DNA from: Alteromonas marina
GTDB lineage: Bacteria > Pseudomonadota > Gammaproteobacteria > Enterobacterales > Alteromonadaceae
Length of the DNA stretch: 64,000 nucleotides
Direction of reading: 5' to 3'
Assembly (NCBI RefSeq): GCF_000808575.1
Contig: NZ_JWLW01000013.1
Location: 1-64,000, forward strand
Positions 26,837 to 36,350 of the stretch are shown piece by piece. The notes below the pieces were generated by a model that worked only from the letters and a program-made list of their open reading frames with translations, had not been told where the DNA came from and did not search any database. How positions within the stretch are numbered: the first letter of the stretch is position 1; the number at the start of each line of letters is the position of its first letter. The position numbers were made by a program, and so were the translations under genes.

Positions 26837-27346
26837 TTAGGCGTCCATTTTTGGCGCTTCGCCCTGCGCTTGCTGTGCACGTTTTTGCACGTAAGCTGCA
26901 AAGATAGCGTCGAAGTTTACAGGTGCTAGGTTAAGTGGAGGGAATGTTCCACGGTTAACCAAGTTAGAAATGGTTTCACGCGCATATGGGAAAAGCATGT
27001 TCGGGCAGAACGAGCCCAGCGTGTGCGCTTTGTTTTGGTCTGGCATTTCGCCAATAGCGAAGATACCCGCTTGTTGCACTTCACAAAGGAATGCCGTTTC
27101 TTCACCAAGCGTTGCCGTAACGGTAACTGAAAGTACAACTTCAAATACATTTTCTTCTAGCTTGTTAGTGCTAGTGTCGATGTCTAGTTTAATTTCAGGC
27201 TTCCACTCTTTAGTGAAAATAGCTGGCGCGTTTGGAGACTCAAAAGAAATGTCTTTTGTGTAGATACGCTGAATATTGAACTGAGCACTCTGTTGCGCTT
27301 GTGCGCCCGCTGCTTCGCCGTTATTTGTCTGATTTTCGTCAGCCAT
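26837..27346 (-). CDS. secB: Protein-export chaperone SecB
   Basis: Cytosolic chaperone that keeps secretory precursors unfolded and passes them to SecA. At 169 residues it matches SecB, with [19 protein letters not shown] at about residues 23-41, [10 protein letters not shown] and [31 protein letters not shown] (the conserved peptide-binding and dimer regions). It has an acidic, Ala/Gln-rich N-terminal tail. It is the third gene of the yibN-grxC-secB-gpsA cluster. Confidence 0.97.
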   Translation of the reverse strand: MADENQTNNGEAAGAQAQQSAQFNIQRIYTKDISFESPNAPAIFTKEWKPEIKLDIDTSTNKLEENVFEVVLSVTVTATLGEETAFLCEVQQAGIFAIGEMPDQNKAHTLGSFCPNMLFPYARETISNLVNRGTFPPLNLAPVNFDAIFAAYVQKRAQQAQGEAPKMDA

Positions 27347-27408
27347 GGTATTTCCTATTTAATTGTCGTTTTAATTTAATGTAGTGCGTTGCTGTATGCG
27401 CTGACGCT

Positions 27409-27669
27409 TTACGCCAAACCCAACATTGGATTTAGTTTGCTTTGTGCTTCCAAAGCCATCATATCGTCACAGCCACCAACGTGCTGATCGTCAATGAAAA
27501 TTTGCGGAACAGTCCAGCCGCCGTTTGCGCGTTCAATCATCTCGTCGCGCAGTTCAGGCTTAACATCTATTGGGTATTCAATAAATTCTACACCTTTTTG
27601 CGTTAGCAATGCTTTTGCACGGTGGCAGTAAGGGCAGTGGCCCTTGGTGTAAAGTTCTACTTTGCTCAT
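27409..27669 (-). CDS. grxC: Glutaredoxin 3
   Basis: An 86-residue glutathione-dependent thiol oxidoreductase with dithiol active site Cys12-Pro-Tyr-Cys15 in KGHCPYCHRAK, the cis-proline region WTVPQIFIDDQHVGGCDDM and typical GrxC length. It follows the rhodanese-like gene by 12 bases and precedes secB by 62 bases, as in other gammaproteobacteria. Confidence 0.96.
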   Translation of the reverse strand: MSKVELYTKGHCPYCHRAKALLTQKGVEFIEYPIDVKPELRDEMIERANGGWTVPQIFIDDQHVGGCDDMMALEAQSKLNPMLGLA

Positions 27670-27681
27670 AAAGGTTACCTG

Positions 27682-28107
27682 TTATTTAGAAACGGGAAGG
27701 CTGGCACTTTGCCACGCGTTCATTCCGCCTTTTAATACACTCACATTCGCGAAGCCATCTTTAAGCATCGCATTTGCTGTACCACGAGCCTGATTACCCA
27801 TAGCGCATACTACGATAATGGGTTTGTCTTTACTGTTTTCAAGTTTCTTGAAGTTTTTCTCACGCAACTCTTCAGGTTTAATTTGTCTGGCACCCAAAAT
27901 ATGGCCAGCTTTAAACTCTTTCGCAGGGCGTGTATCTAGCACTATCGCATCGTCTTTATTCATCAAAACCGTTGCTTCGTGTGTGCTTAATTCTTTTACT
28001 GAAGATGTCCATGCACTGATATAGCTAAATATCAACATGGCAATCAGCGCAACCCAAATACCAGCAAGAATAACGTTGTTGCTAGCAAATTCAATTAGTT
28101 GATCCAT
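27682..28107 (-). CDS. yibN: Membrane-anchored rhodanese-like protein
   Basis: A 141-residue protein with an N-terminal transmembrane anchor (residues about 12-32) and a single rhodanese domain. The catalytic-loop cysteine is Cys101 in IIVVCAMGNQARG, with the CH2-type DTRPAKEF motif at about residue 58. This is the YibN arrangement. It probably handles sulfur or thiol groups at the cytoplasmic membrane face; the donor and acceptor are unknown. First gene of the grxC-secB-gpsA unit. Confidence 0.92.
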   Translation of the reverse strand: MDQLIEFASNNVILAGIWVALIAMLIFSYISAWTSSVKELSTHEATVLMNKDDAIVLDTRPAKEFKAGHILGARQIKPEELREKNFKKLENSKDKPIIVVCAMGNQARGTANAMLKDGFANVSVLKGGMNAWQSASLPVSK

Positions 28108-28360
28108 TACCTCTAACCCTGTCTACAGACCATGAAAAGAGTGCAAAGTATATAGAAAAATGGGCGAGAAACCAGCTTACCTTTCAGTATGATTGATGTC
28201 AGTCATAGCGGGTTTGCGCTAAATACTTTAGATGATTGATATTACGAACAAATTGCACTGGGCATATGGAGGAGCGTCAGATACACTGGAAAACGTTGTT
28301 AACAGCAACGATGAAACACATTAAGTCATCAATGAAAAAGTTAAGGTTCTAGGCGCACGT
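28108..28360. other. Divergent intergenic region between yibN and envC
   Basis: This 253-base gap must carry promoters for both directions. In many enterics the phosphoglycerate mutase gene gpmI lies between yibN and envC; no trace of it was found here. Confidence 0.6.
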
Positions 28361-29524
28361 ATGTCAGTACGATTATTTCTTTCAATCATTGGGTGCATAG
28401 TTGCCCTTGCAATTATGCCGATTGGAAGTAGTGCTATTGCACAAGAAGGCGGTGCGAATAGTCAAAAAGAAAAATTAGCTGAGTTACAGGCCGAACTGCG
28501 CGCTCGACAGCAAGTATTAGAGAACAATAGAGCCAGTGCACAGGAATTAGAAAATGTGCTGAAGGCCTCTGAACTCGAAATCGCTAAAGTGGCGAAAGCA
28601 CTATCCAGCACCCGACAGTCACTTAAAAACATTGAGCAAGAACAAGCGAAGCTCGAAGAAGAACAAGAAGGGCTTAAAACCGCTATCCGTAAACAGCAGT
28701 CACTTTTATCGAGCCAGCTTAAAAGTGCATTTATGGCGGGGCATTACGACTACGCGAAAATGCTGTTTTACCAAGATGACGCGCGAACGTTCGAGCGTGT
28801 CATTACCTATTATCAATACGTGGCTAAAGCGCGCCAAAAAGAGATTGAGAGCTTTAGGGGAAATGTTGCTAGGCTTGAAGAAGTTAACGCAGAGCTTAGC
28901 GAAAAAGCCTTGTCACTTGCCGCATTGAAAGATGAGCAAGAAGGTCAGCGAGCAGTACTTATAACCCGTCAGGACGATAGAAAAGCAACGCTTAAGAAAA
29001 TAAACAAAACCATAGCCTCTGAAAACCAGCGTATTGCGTCTTTGCAAGCCGACGAAAAAGCATTAAAAGGTGCGATTGAAGCGGCGCGTATCGCTGCCGA
29101 ACGTGCGGCTCGCGCTGCTGAATTTAGCATGAATGGCCTTGCTAAACTTAAAGGTAAGCTTCCTGCACCTGTAAAAGGCAGAATACGTCATTTGTTTGGT
29201 AGTCGCCGCCAAGGGCAAGTGTCTTGGAAAGGTATTGTGATAGATGGTGCTGAGGGCGACCCTGTAAACAGCATTGCGCCTGGAAAAGTGTTGTATGCCG
29301 ATTGGTTGCGCGGATTTGGTCTGGTCGCTATTGTCGATCATGGCGAAGGGTATATGAGTGTTTACGGTCACAACCAAGCGTTACTCAAGCAAGCTGGCGA
29401 TGATGTCAGGCAAGGTGAACGTATAGCCCTTGTGGGCCGAAGTGGTGGTCAGGAATATCCTAACCTTTACTTTGAAATTCGTCACAAAGGCAAAGCGCTA
29501 AATCCGAAACCCTGGCTGGATTAA
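28361..29524 (+). CDS. envC: Murein hydrolase activator EnvC
   Basis: A 387-residue periplasmic activator of the septal amidases. It has a signal peptide (about residues 1-28), a long coiled-coil region (residues about 30-250, rich in E, K, Q) and a C-terminal LytM/M23 domain (about 260-387) with VKGRIRHLFGSR and GYMSVYGHNQALL. The residues that bind zinc in active M23 peptidases are degenerate (WKGIVIDG where an HxxxD pair would be expected), which matches EnvC, an activator rather than an enzyme. It is followed by the yibQ-like deacetylase gene as in E. coli. Confidence 0.93.
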   Translation: MSVRLFLSIIGCIVALAIMPIGSSAIAQEGGANSQKEKLAELQAELRARQQVLENNRASAQELENVLKASELEIAKVAKALSSTRQSLKNIEQEQAKLEEEQEGLKTAIRKQQSLLSSQLKSAFMAGHYDYAKMLFYQDDARTFERVITYYQYVAKARQKEIESFRGNVARLEEVNAELSEKALSLAALKDEQEGQRAVLITRQDDRKATLKKINKTIASENQRIASLQADEKALKGAIEAARIAAERAARAAEFSMNGLAKLKGKLPAPVKGRIRHLFGSRRQGQVSWKGIVIDGAEGDPVNSIAPGKVLYADWLRGFGLVAIVDHGEGYMSVYGHNQALLKQAGDDVRQGERIALVGRSGGQEYPNLYFEIRHKGKALNPKPWLD

Positions 29525-29704
29525 TTCGTCTCAGCCACAATAAGGTTTTCATAGTGGCCTTATATGTTGACATTTAAAGTCACAATCGGCGAATAAAGAC
29601 TTAGTTTTGTTGAAAGAACTTTCGTTGTTGGTATGCTTAAAGTTAACGTGAATTCATTCACACAGTGCGCTTAATAATAATGATGAAAAACGGATGTGAC
29701 TTAG

Positions 29705-30613
29705 ATGCTTTTGCGTCTGCTAATGCCTTGTATAATCTTTGTTTTATGCGGGCTAACTAGCCTTCAAGTAAAAGCAAAGTCAGACATAATTATAATATTA
29801 GATGACCTGGGATACAGGCCGTCCGATGTCGCTGCTTTTTCTCTCCCTAAAGAAATTACCTTTTCTATACTTCCGCAAACGCCGCTGGCTTCTGAAATTG
29901 CGCTCCGCGCTGAGCAAGAAGGCAGGGCTGTTATGCTGCATATGCCTATGCAGGCGCAAAGTGGAAAGGACATGGGGCCCCTTGGGTTAACCACTGACAT
30001 GTTCGCAGGTGCCATTACTTACAATTTGCGAAAGGCAATGAAGAGCGTGCCGAACGCGGTTGGTGTGAATAATCATATGGGAAGTGCGTTCACGGGGCAG
30101 CAGAAAGGAATGGAAGCGCTCTTAAAAGAGGTGAAACGCCAAGGCTTATTTTTTGTGGATAGCCGAACCACGGTACTCACAAAAGGTGAAGAAATTGCAC
30201 AGCGGTTAGGTGTGCCTAGCGCAAGCAGACAGGTGTTTCTGGACCATAAGCTTGAGCCTGCATTCTTACTTAAGCAGTTCAACCACATGAAACGTATTGC
30301 TAAAAAGAATGGTCACGTTGTGGTGATTGGTCATCCTCACCCAGAAACTGTCAATTTCTTGAAAACTCATTTACCCTCACTTGAAAAAGAAGGTTTAACC
30401 CTTACCTCAGTAGCCGACTATTTTTCGCATGCGCCGAAAGTGGCCAAGCAGTTTGGTAAAGAGCGCGATCTAACGGCTTCGCTCAATAACGCCGATATGA
30501 AGGATAGCAAGGTAAGCATGACCGAAGAAAATGCCTTACACAGCAGTGGGCTAATGCACAGCTCCGCAGAAAAAGGCGTTGCTGAGCGCTTAGGCACAGC
30601 GCCAAACGAATAG
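29705..30613 (+). CDS. yibQ: Divergent polysaccharide deacetylase family protein
   Basis: A 302-residue protein with an N-terminal signal peptide and a divergent polysaccharide deacetylase domain (DUF610/YibQ). Motifs include IIIILDDLGYRPSD at residues about 27-40, LHMPMQA, GVNNHMGSAFT, VDSRTT and VVIGHPHPET, the counterparts of the metal and catalytic loops in NodB-type deacetylases. It follows envC, the conserved gene order. Periplasmic, likely acting on cell-wall polymers (inference). The C-terminal 55 residues are low-complexity and poorly conserved. Confidence 0.85.
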   Translation: MLLRLLMPCIIFVLCGLTSLQVKAKSDIIIILDDLGYRPSDVAAFSLPKEITFSILPQTPLASEIALRAEQEGRAVMLHMPMQAQSGKDMGPLGLTTDMFAGAITYNLRKAMKSVPNAVGVNNHMGSAFTGQQKGMEALLKEVKRQGLFFVDSRTTVLTKGEEIAQRLGVPSASRQVFLDHKLEPAFLLKQFNHMKRIAKKNGHVVVIGHPHPETVNFLKTHLPSLEKEGLTLTSVADYFSHAPKVAKQFGKERDLTASLNNADMKDSKVSMTEENALHSSGLMHSSAEKGVAERLGTAPNE

Positions 30614-30704
30614 TTTTTTTTCTCCATTTTATACGTAGTTAGTTCATTTTCATCTCGTTAAGATCAAAATTTAATGTGGGAACGTTTCTCATTTCTGTGA
30701 GTCT

Positions 30705-30717
30705 GTTATAATATAAC
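30705..30717. promoter_or_regulatory. Zur-like palindrome
   Basis: GTTATA-A-TATAAC is a perfect 13-bp palindrome matching the core of the gammaproteobacterial Zur consensus. It overlaps a TATAAT that could be the -10 of the downstream MerC-like gene. Zinc-dependent repression is an inference. Confidence 0.55.
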
Positions 30718-30769
30718 GTCTCTGGCGAATAGTTCGCGAACTCATTTTTTCACGGTGGTAATTAGGGCA

Positions 30770-31198
30770 ATGACTCCAATTGACGAGAATCCAACAAAAC
30801 TAGACAAACTTGGCATCTGGGTGTCGAGCTTGTGTGCGTTGCATTGCCTCGCGCTACCTGTTTTGGTGCCTCTGCTGCCGCTGATCGGTTCTAGCTTTTT
30901 TGCACAAGTGTGGTTTGAGAGAACGATATTAACTTTTTCGCTAATTGTAGGTGCAGTCGCCTTGGTTAGCGGTGCAATTCGCTATCATGGCAAATATTAC
31001 CCGCTTGCATTGCTGTTTACGGGTGGCGCTATTTATTGGCACAAAGATATTTTTGGGCATCACTACGAACCTTTTACCATCGCGATAGGTGCAGCGCTAA
31101 TTGTAGCCGGCCACTGGGTGAATATGCGATTGTGTAGACAATGTAAGTGCTGCAAGAATACGGTGTTTTCAGACCACCTTTCAACTGAATTTAAGTAG
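30770..31198 (+). CDS. MerC-like membrane metal transporter
   Basis: A protein of about 142 residues with four predicted membrane helices. The N-terminus has the family cysteine motif SSLCALHCLALPVLVPLLP (residues about 18-36). The C-terminus has a cysteine cluster, LCRQCKCCK, which could bind metal in the cytoplasm. MerC proteins move mercury, but this family is broad and the substrate here is unknown. The ATG at 30770 is preferred over GTG at 30755. A Zur-like palindrome lies upstream, which hints at zinc rather than mercury. It ends in a clear terminator. Confidence 0.83.
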   Translation: MTPIDENPTKLDKLGIWVSSLCALHCLALPVLVPLLPLIGSSFFAQVWFERTILTFSLIVGAVALVSGAIRYHGKYYPLALLFTGGAIYWHKDIFGHHYEPFTIAIGAALIVAGHWVNMRLCRQCKCCKNTVFSDHLSTEFK

Positions 31199-31230
31199 TC
31201 AACTAAGCTGCATTAAGAAAAGCATTCCAA

Positions 31231-31256
31231 AAAAACGAGCCAATGGCTCGTTTTTT
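31231..31256 (+). terminator. Terminator after the MerC-like gene
   Basis: Arms AAAAACGAGCC and GGCTCGTTTTT around AAT, with T continuing past the stem. Confidence 0.88.
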
Positions 31257-31316
31257 ATAGTGTGAGTCTGTATCAGATACGCTTTCTATAGACTTTTCGT
31301 ATTGAAAAAGTAGGGT

Positions 31317-32015
31317 TTAATACGACAACACATTAAGCGCTACATCAGGCACGTTAGTGAATATGCCCGTCACTCCCCACTCGTTAAGCATTAGCATGTC
31401 TCTAGGCTCATCCACGGTATAAACGAATACGTTAAAGCCATCTTGCTGCGCCGTTTGCACAAACTGCTTATCAACGGCGTCTAAAGCAATGTTTACGGAA
31501 TAAGCGTTAAGCGCCCGAGCGCTTGCCGTACAGTCAAGCTCGTAGCTTGCAGATAAGGCGCCGATCTTCACTTCGGGCCACCTAAGCGCAATAGCTTGAA
31601 GCCAGTGATGGTTAAATGAAGAGATAAGTAGCTTATGAGCATTAATGCCGCTTTGCTGTACCGCCGCTTTAACGTCTTTAACCCAGCTGTCTACGTCGGT
31701 TAAGTGTTTTATCTCAATATTGCACCACTTGTCTTTTGGAACACAATTCAGTGTCTCAGTCAGGGTCGGTATGTGCTCTCCATCCCCAATGTCCATTTCT
31801 GTAAGGGATTGCCACGGCACGTCAAGTAAATAGCCGGGTTCCCGTGCTCTGCGCGTAAGTGTTCTATCGTGAAAAACAATAATGCCGCTTTCGTGCTGAT
31901 AGGTATCAAACTCAATGCCATCGGCACGTTGTTCGAAAGCCAGTTTAAATGCCTTTACTGTGTTTTCTGGGGCGGCTTTACTGGCACCTCGATGAGCAAA
32001 AATGAGCATAGACAT
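31317..32015 (-). CDS. Glycerophosphodiester phosphodiesterase
   Basis: Hydrolyses glycerophosphodiesters to sn-glycerol-3-phosphate and an alcohol. About 232 residues with IFAHRGASKAAPENTVKAF at the start (catalytic His and acidic residues), DGIEFDTYQ, IVFHDRTLTR and NIEIKH, all diagnostic of the GDPD family. The ATG at 32015 is preferred because AAGGA lies five bases upstream. There is no signal peptide, so it is cytoplasmic like UgpQ. It follows the EamA transporter gene by 26 bases; together with psd this looks like a phospholipid-related unit. Confidence 0.92.
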   Translation of the reverse strand: MSMLIFAHRGASKAAPENTVKAFKLAFEQRADGIEFDTYQHESGIIVFHDRTLTRRAREPGYLLDVPWQSLTEMDIGDGEHIPTLTETLNCVPKDKWCNIEIKHLTDVDSWVKDVKAAVQQSGINAHKLLISSFNHHWLQAIALRWPEVKIGALSASYELDCTASARALNAYSVNIALDAVDKQFVQTAQQDGFNVFVYTVDEPRDMLMLNEWGVTGIFTNVPDVALNVLSY

Positions 32016-32041
32016 TTTTTCCTTAAAGATCACAACACGGC

Positions 32042-32917
32042 TTAATCATCTTTTGCATTATGCAACTTATGCGTGTTGAGCGTTTCATAAACTGATGCTG
32101 ACGTAATAAGAATTCCACCTAACAACGCACTTAAACCAGGTTTTTCGTTAAGCAGAATAATAGCAAGGAAAACGCCATAAAGAGGCTGCATGCAGGCTAT
32201 GAGCGAAAACGTTTTTGCCCTAAGGTGACGTAGGCTCGCAGCAATAAGTGCATGAGGCAGCGCAGTAAATACGGTACCTAAAAGCAATAGCATTAGCCAA
32301 GAACTGGTAGACGCTGAGGTTATTGCTGCACTGCCTACCGGCAACATTAGAATGCTTATAACCAAGGTTTGCCACGCCATAGCCTGCGCACCGCTGTAGT
32401 GCTTAAAGTGCTTACGATGAATAAGGTTTCTAAAAGAATACAAGATGGCGGAGGCAATACCGATAAGAACGCCAAGGGTAATGTCATTTTCCAGTGATGT
32501 CTCTGGCACTATTAAATAAACGCCAACGACCACCGTAACGGTAGATACGATATCCTGCCAGACCAGCCTTACCCGCTCAAAGAAAGGCTCGATAAGCACT
32601 GTGATTACGGGGAAGGTAAAAAGGGCAATCATGCCAACAGACACCCCTGCATATTGCATGGCGGCAAAATAAGTGACCCAGTGCAGCGCCATCAGCACGC
32701 CTAAGCCTAAGGCAACGCCGTAGTCTTTTTTGGAGTTCAGCTTTATTTTGTTGTTTGCCAGCTTCAGAAAGGCAAATAACGCTATACAGGCAAATACTGA
32801 ACGAACGAAAGTGATATCACTGGCACTAAGTGGTACAAGCCGAGAGAAAAGGGCTGTACCACCAAGTAAAATTACCGTGAAATGAAGTGAGATCAGGCTT
32901 TTTTTAACAGCATCCAT
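32042..32917 (-). CDS. EamA/DMT-family transporter
   Basis: A 291-residue inner-membrane protein with about ten predicted helices arranged as two EamA repeats. Hydrophobic segments such as LGLGVLMALHWVTYFAAMQYAG and LSALLGGILITSASVYETL with ITFVRSVFACIALFAFL fit the drug/metabolite transporter superfamily. It starts three bases after the psd stop, so the two are co-transcribed. Substrate unknown; members carry amino acids, nucleosides or other metabolites. Confidence 0.87.
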   Translation of the reverse strand: MDAVKKSLISLHFTVILLGGTALFSRLVPLSASDITFVRSVFACIALFAFLKLANNKIKLNSKKDYGVALGLGVLMALHWVTYFAAMQYAGVSVGMIALFTFPVITVLIEPFFERVRLVWQDIVSTVTVVVGVYLIVPETSLENDITLGVLIGIASAILYSFRNLIHRKHFKHYSGAQAMAWQTLVISILMLPVGSAAITSASTSSWLMLLLLGTVFTALPHALIAASLRHLRAKTFSLIACMQPLYGVFLAIILLNEKPGLSALLGGILITSASVYETLNTHKLHNAKDD

Positions 32918-32920
32918 AAA

Positions 32921-33868
32921 CTAGCTGTCAGCGCCCTCTGATTTCGTCTCGCTTTTATCATCGCCGGTTGGTTCATCCGCAGCTCGTGTATCTTCAACAG
33001 AAGCTTGTGCAGTTGATTTAAGCGCCATAGGTTCACCAAGACGAGTGACCATGCCAGGTGCCAAGTCTTCAAAATTAATCATGTCTTTTTCGAAACACAC
33101 CACAATGGTCGAACCTAGCTTAAAGCGGCCTAGCTCTGCACCTTTTTCAAGGAAAACTGCTGCTTCGCTGTCTTTTTCATAAGACCAGTGCTGAACGTTT
33201 TTACCCGCAGGTGGTGTAACCGTGCCAGCCCAAACTGTCTCAATACTTGCCACTATGGTAGCGCCCACAAGCACCATCGCCATTTTGCCTACAGGCGTGT
33301 CGAACAGCGCCACAACGCGTTCGTTACGTGCAAACAGACCTGGAATATTTTGTGCTGTAAGAGGATTTACCGAAAAAAGTTCGCCCGGCACGTACAGCAT
33401 ATCAGTAAGCGTGCCCTCAACAGGCATATGAATTCTGTGATAATCACGAGGGGCAAGGTAAATGGTAGCAAACTTACCATTTTTAAATGGCGCAGCTACA
33501 TCAGGCTTGCCACCTAATAATGTAGTTAGGCTAAAGTCATGGCCTTTCGCCTGAAAAATACTGTCGCTGTGGATATCGCCAAACTGACTTACCGTACCGT
33601 CAACAGCATGGATAAGTACGTCGTCGTTTTCGTCAATGGTGCGCGCTTCAGGTTTAAGCGGGCGGGTGAAGAACTTATTAAAGCTTCTATAATGCTCTGG
33701 TTCCTCATGCAGCGCTTCTGACATATCAACGTTGTATTGCTTAATAAATGCCTTGATGAAAAATGTCGTAACACTACCCATTTCTGCTTCAGCAAGTTTG
33801 CCTACAAGGCGTGAAAGCAGGTGCTTTGGTGTAACGTATTGTAAATTAACTTTAAGCCAATCTAACAC
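32921..33868 (-). CDS. psd: Phosphatidylserine decarboxylase
   Basis: Makes phosphatidylethanolamine. The proenzyme (315 residues) carries the self-cleavage motif LGST in GRFKLGSTIVVCFE at about residues 250-254, where Ser becomes the pyruvoyl group, and VDGTVSQFG plus YLAPRDYHRIHMP upstream. The C-terminal 40 residues after the LGST region are an acidic, variable tail. It is followed by the EamA gene after three bases and is preceded by rsgA across 248 bases, which matches the rsgA-psd neighbourhood of other gammaproteobacteria. Confidence 0.96.
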   Translation of the reverse strand: MLDWLKVNLQYVTPKHLLSRLVGKLAEAEMGSVTTFFIKAFIKQYNVDMSEALHEEPEHYRSFNKFFTRPLKPEARTIDENDDVLIHAVDGTVSQFGDIHSDSIFQAKGHDFSLTTLLGGKPDVAAPFKNGKFATIYLAPRDYHRIHMPVEGTLTDMLYVPGELFSVNPLTAQNIPGLFARNERVVALFDTPVGKMAMVLVGATIVASIETVWAGTVTPPAGKNVQHWSYEKDSEAAVFLEKGAELGRFKLGSTIVVCFEKDMINFEDLAPGMVTRLGEPMALKSTAQASVEDTRAADEPTGDDKSETKSEGADS

Positions 33869-34116
33869 AAAATATCTCCGTTTCTTTTATGCAAGCAATA
33901 ACGCATTGCATAGATCGCGTTATTGTATCGTAAGTCGTGGTATTAAGAGCAACTTTAGGGTTATGAGTGCTTACACAAAAGCATAAGCACGTGGTTCACA
34001 CCAAAAGAATAAATCGCCAATTAAGCGACAGCTATTACACGTAAGCAGTGCGTGTACTTCTTCGGTCGCTCCAACGAGTTTAGCGCTCCAGTGAGATTGA
34101 AACCCAGTGGCAGTTG

Positions 34117-35160
34117 TTATGCCCCGGGAGGCTGGCTGTGACTAGGGCGCTGCTCTTCCATGGTGGTTAAAATTCTATGGTAGCTGTCGAAGCGTTCTGC
34201 GCTAATTTTTCCTTCTTCTACAGCTTCTCTTAGTAAGCACCCCGGATCATTTAAGTGCTTGCAGTCTCTGAATTTGCAGCCGCCCAAATAATCTCTGAAC
34301 TCAATAAAGCCCCATGTAATACGTTCGGTAGGAATGTGCCACAAGCCAAATTCACGTACTCCTGGGGAATCAATTAAATCACCGCCGGCTGGCAAGTGAA
34401 GCAATTTGGCCGCCGTCGTTGTATGTTGACCTAGTCCCGAGTTATCTGAAATATCGCCGGTTAATTCATCGGCGTCTGGCAGAACTTGGTTTATAAGGCT
34501 CGATTTACCTACACCGGACTGCCCTACGAAAACGCTGATGTTATCGTTAAGGTATTCATTGAGTTTGCTAATGCCTTCACCGGTTTTGCAACTGGTGAAA
34601 AGCACTTCGTAGCCTAAGTTTTCGTACGTCTTAAGCTGCTCTGTAACGGTTGCGCGTTCCTCTTCACTGAGCAATTCTACTTTATTAAGGACAATCAGCG
34701 GCGTGATGCCTATGTCTTCACAGGCAACAAGGTAACGGTCGATAATATTCAGTGAAAGGATAGGTAATATAGCGCTAACCACAATAATGCGGTCAATATT
34801 CGCGGCGATGGGCTTAATGCCGTCGTAATAATCTGGGCGAGTAAGCACAGAGTGTCTGTCTTTTACAATTTCGATGACTCCGCTTACACCTGACTCAGCG
34901 TCATCCCCTTTACTAAAAAACACTTTGTCACCACACACCACAGAATCTACCGTGCGGCGAATGTGGCAGCGAGATACTGCGCCGCTTGTGTCTTCAACAT
35001 CGGCGTGTTTACCAAAACGGCCAATTACCGTGCCGCTTTCTAGCGTGCTTTCATCTAGGTTCGCCGCGCCCTTTGAGGCGTGCTTTTCACGCAAGCGCTT
35101 GCTTCTGTTTGCTGCAACTTGTCGTTTCTGTCGTTGTGTAAGTTTTGGTTTTTTCGCCAC
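34117..35160 (-). CDS. rsgA: Ribosome small-subunit GTPase RsgA
   Basis: GTPase that helps mature and check the 30S subunit. The 347 residues have a circularly permuted GTPase: G4 (VLNKVELL) precedes G1 ([15 protein letters not shown]) and G3 ([10 protein letters not shown]), the mark of the YjeQ family. It has an N-terminal OB-fold and a C-terminal zinc knuckle ([14 protein letters not shown]). It starts with GTG. It is divergent from orn, the usual gammaproteobacterial arrangement. Confidence 0.96.
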   Translation of the reverse strand: MAKKPKLTQRQKRQVAANRSKRLREKHASKGAANLDESTLESGTVIGRFGKHADVEDTSGAVSRCHIRRTVDSVVCGDKVFFSKGDDAESGVSGVIEIVKDRHSVLTRPDYYDGIKPIAANIDRIIVVSAILPILSLNIIDRYLVACEDIGITPLIVLNKVELLSEEERATVTEQLKTYENLGYEVLFTSCKTGEGISKLNEYLNDNISVFVGQSGVGKSSLINQVLPDADELTGDISDNSGLGQHTTTAAKLLHLPAGGDLIDSPGVREFGLWHIPTERITWGFIEFRDYLGGCKFRDCKHLNDPGCLLREAVEEGKISAERFDSYHRILTTMEEQRPSHSQPPGA

Positions 35161-35246
35161 GATTCTTTTCTAGTTTCACGTATACTATGTCAATAATACC
35201 GTTTGTAGGGCATGGTTGCCATGTCTGTAGCGCAAAGAGGAAAGTA

Positions 35247-35792
35247 ATGAGTAAACACAACAGTAACCTTGTTTGGATAGACATGGAAATGACAGGGTTA
35301 GATCCTGAAACTTGTGTAGTAATGGAGATTGCGACCATTGTTACCGATGCACAGCTAAATATTTTGGCTGAAGGCCCTGTAATAGCGGTACATCAAAGTG
35401 ATGACGTGTTAAATAATATGGACCAGTGGTGTACACGAGTTCACGGTGAAAGTGGATTAACTGCACGTTGCCGAGAAAGTAAAATAAGTGTTGAAGAAGC
35501 ATCAGCGCAGACTATTGCCTTTTTAGAGCAGTGGGTAGATGCAGGTAAATCACCACTGTGTGGAAACACCATTGGGCAAGATAGACGATTCATGGTTAAG
35601 TACATGCCCGAGCTTGAAGCTTACTTCCACTATAGAAATATTGATGTAAGTACAATAAAAGAGCTAACGCGCCGCTGGAAGCCTGAAGTTTTAGACGGTT
35701 TCGAAAAGAAAGGCGTACATCTAGCGCTAGATGATATTCGCGAGTCTATTGAAGAAATGCGCTATTATCGAGAGAAAGTGTTTACGATTTAG
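35247..35792 (+). CDS. orn: Oligoribonuclease
   Basis: A 3'-5' exonuclease that degrades short RNAs and pGpG. About 181 residues starting [19 protein letters not shown], with the DEDDh catalytic residues in [18 protein letters not shown], and [11 protein letters not shown]. The ATG at 35247 is chosen over the longer ORF because a strong AGAGGAAAG ribosome binding site precedes it and the protein then matches the family N-terminus. It is divergent from rsgA. Confidence 0.96.
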   Translation: MSKHNSNLVWIDMEMTGLDPETCVVMEIATIVTDAQLNILAEGPVIAVHQSDDVLNNMDQWCTRVHGESGLTARCRESKISVEEASAQTIAFLEQWVDAGKSPLCGNTIGQDRRFMVKYMPELEAYFHYRNIDVSTIKELTRRWKPEVLDGFEKKGVHLALDDIRESIEEMRYYREKVFTI

Positions 35793-35832
35793 GCATTCAA
35801 ACATTGAGGTGCAAAAAAAGTAGAATTAAAGG

Positions 35833-35860
35833 TTGCGTTACCCCAAAATTTTTGTAAAAT
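35833..35860 (+). promoter_or_regulatory. Promoter of the tRNA-Gly pair
   Basis: TTGCGT (35833-35838), 16 bases and TAAAAT (35855-35860) form a good sigma-70 promoter 33 bases before the first tRNA, as expected for a stable-RNA gene. Confidence 0.65.
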
Positions 35861-35893
35861 GCGCACCACTTCAAACGAAGTACCTCTTTTGTT

Positions 35894-35969
<76 letters not shown>

Positions 35970-36020
35970 AATTCACTTACCGTTGGTAAGTATCTATAAG
36001 ATGCACAGCATCGACTCTAT

Positions 36021-36096
<76 letters not shown>

Positions 36097-36191
36097 AATT
36101 TTCAAAAATCACGAAGACTAAAACACAATATAGTTGTGTCTATGCGACCCCTTAAAGGGCCCGCGACCAAGTGTCGGCCATTGCTTCACAA

Positions 36192-36224
36192 CGAGAACAA
36201 ATCTGTTTTCCGCTCCAAATTTTC
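36192..36224 (+). repeat. Broken 3' end of a third tRNA-Gly
   Basis: The segment ending TTTTCCGCTCCA resembles the T-arm and acceptor 3' end of tRNA-Gly with several changes. It is followed by AAATTTTC, exactly as copy 2 is. The 15-base repeat CCGCTCCAAATTTTC (36089-36103 and 36210-36224) could be a duplication relic or an attachment-site-like repeat from integration at the tRNA. Confidence 0.65.
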
Positions 36225-36350
36225 CAGATGACACGAAAATTTAAACTCTCTTACACCCGTATTTATATTCCATCATCATTGTTATTTTCTACGTGAAAGC
36301 TATCTGAACTTTCTGGTTTGTTTGTGCTCAACTACTAGGTGCTTTTATGG

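Noticed and set aside
28108..28360. A decayed gpmI between yibN and envC
   Set aside because: Reading all frames by eye gave no phosphoglycerate mutase motif in the 253 bases.
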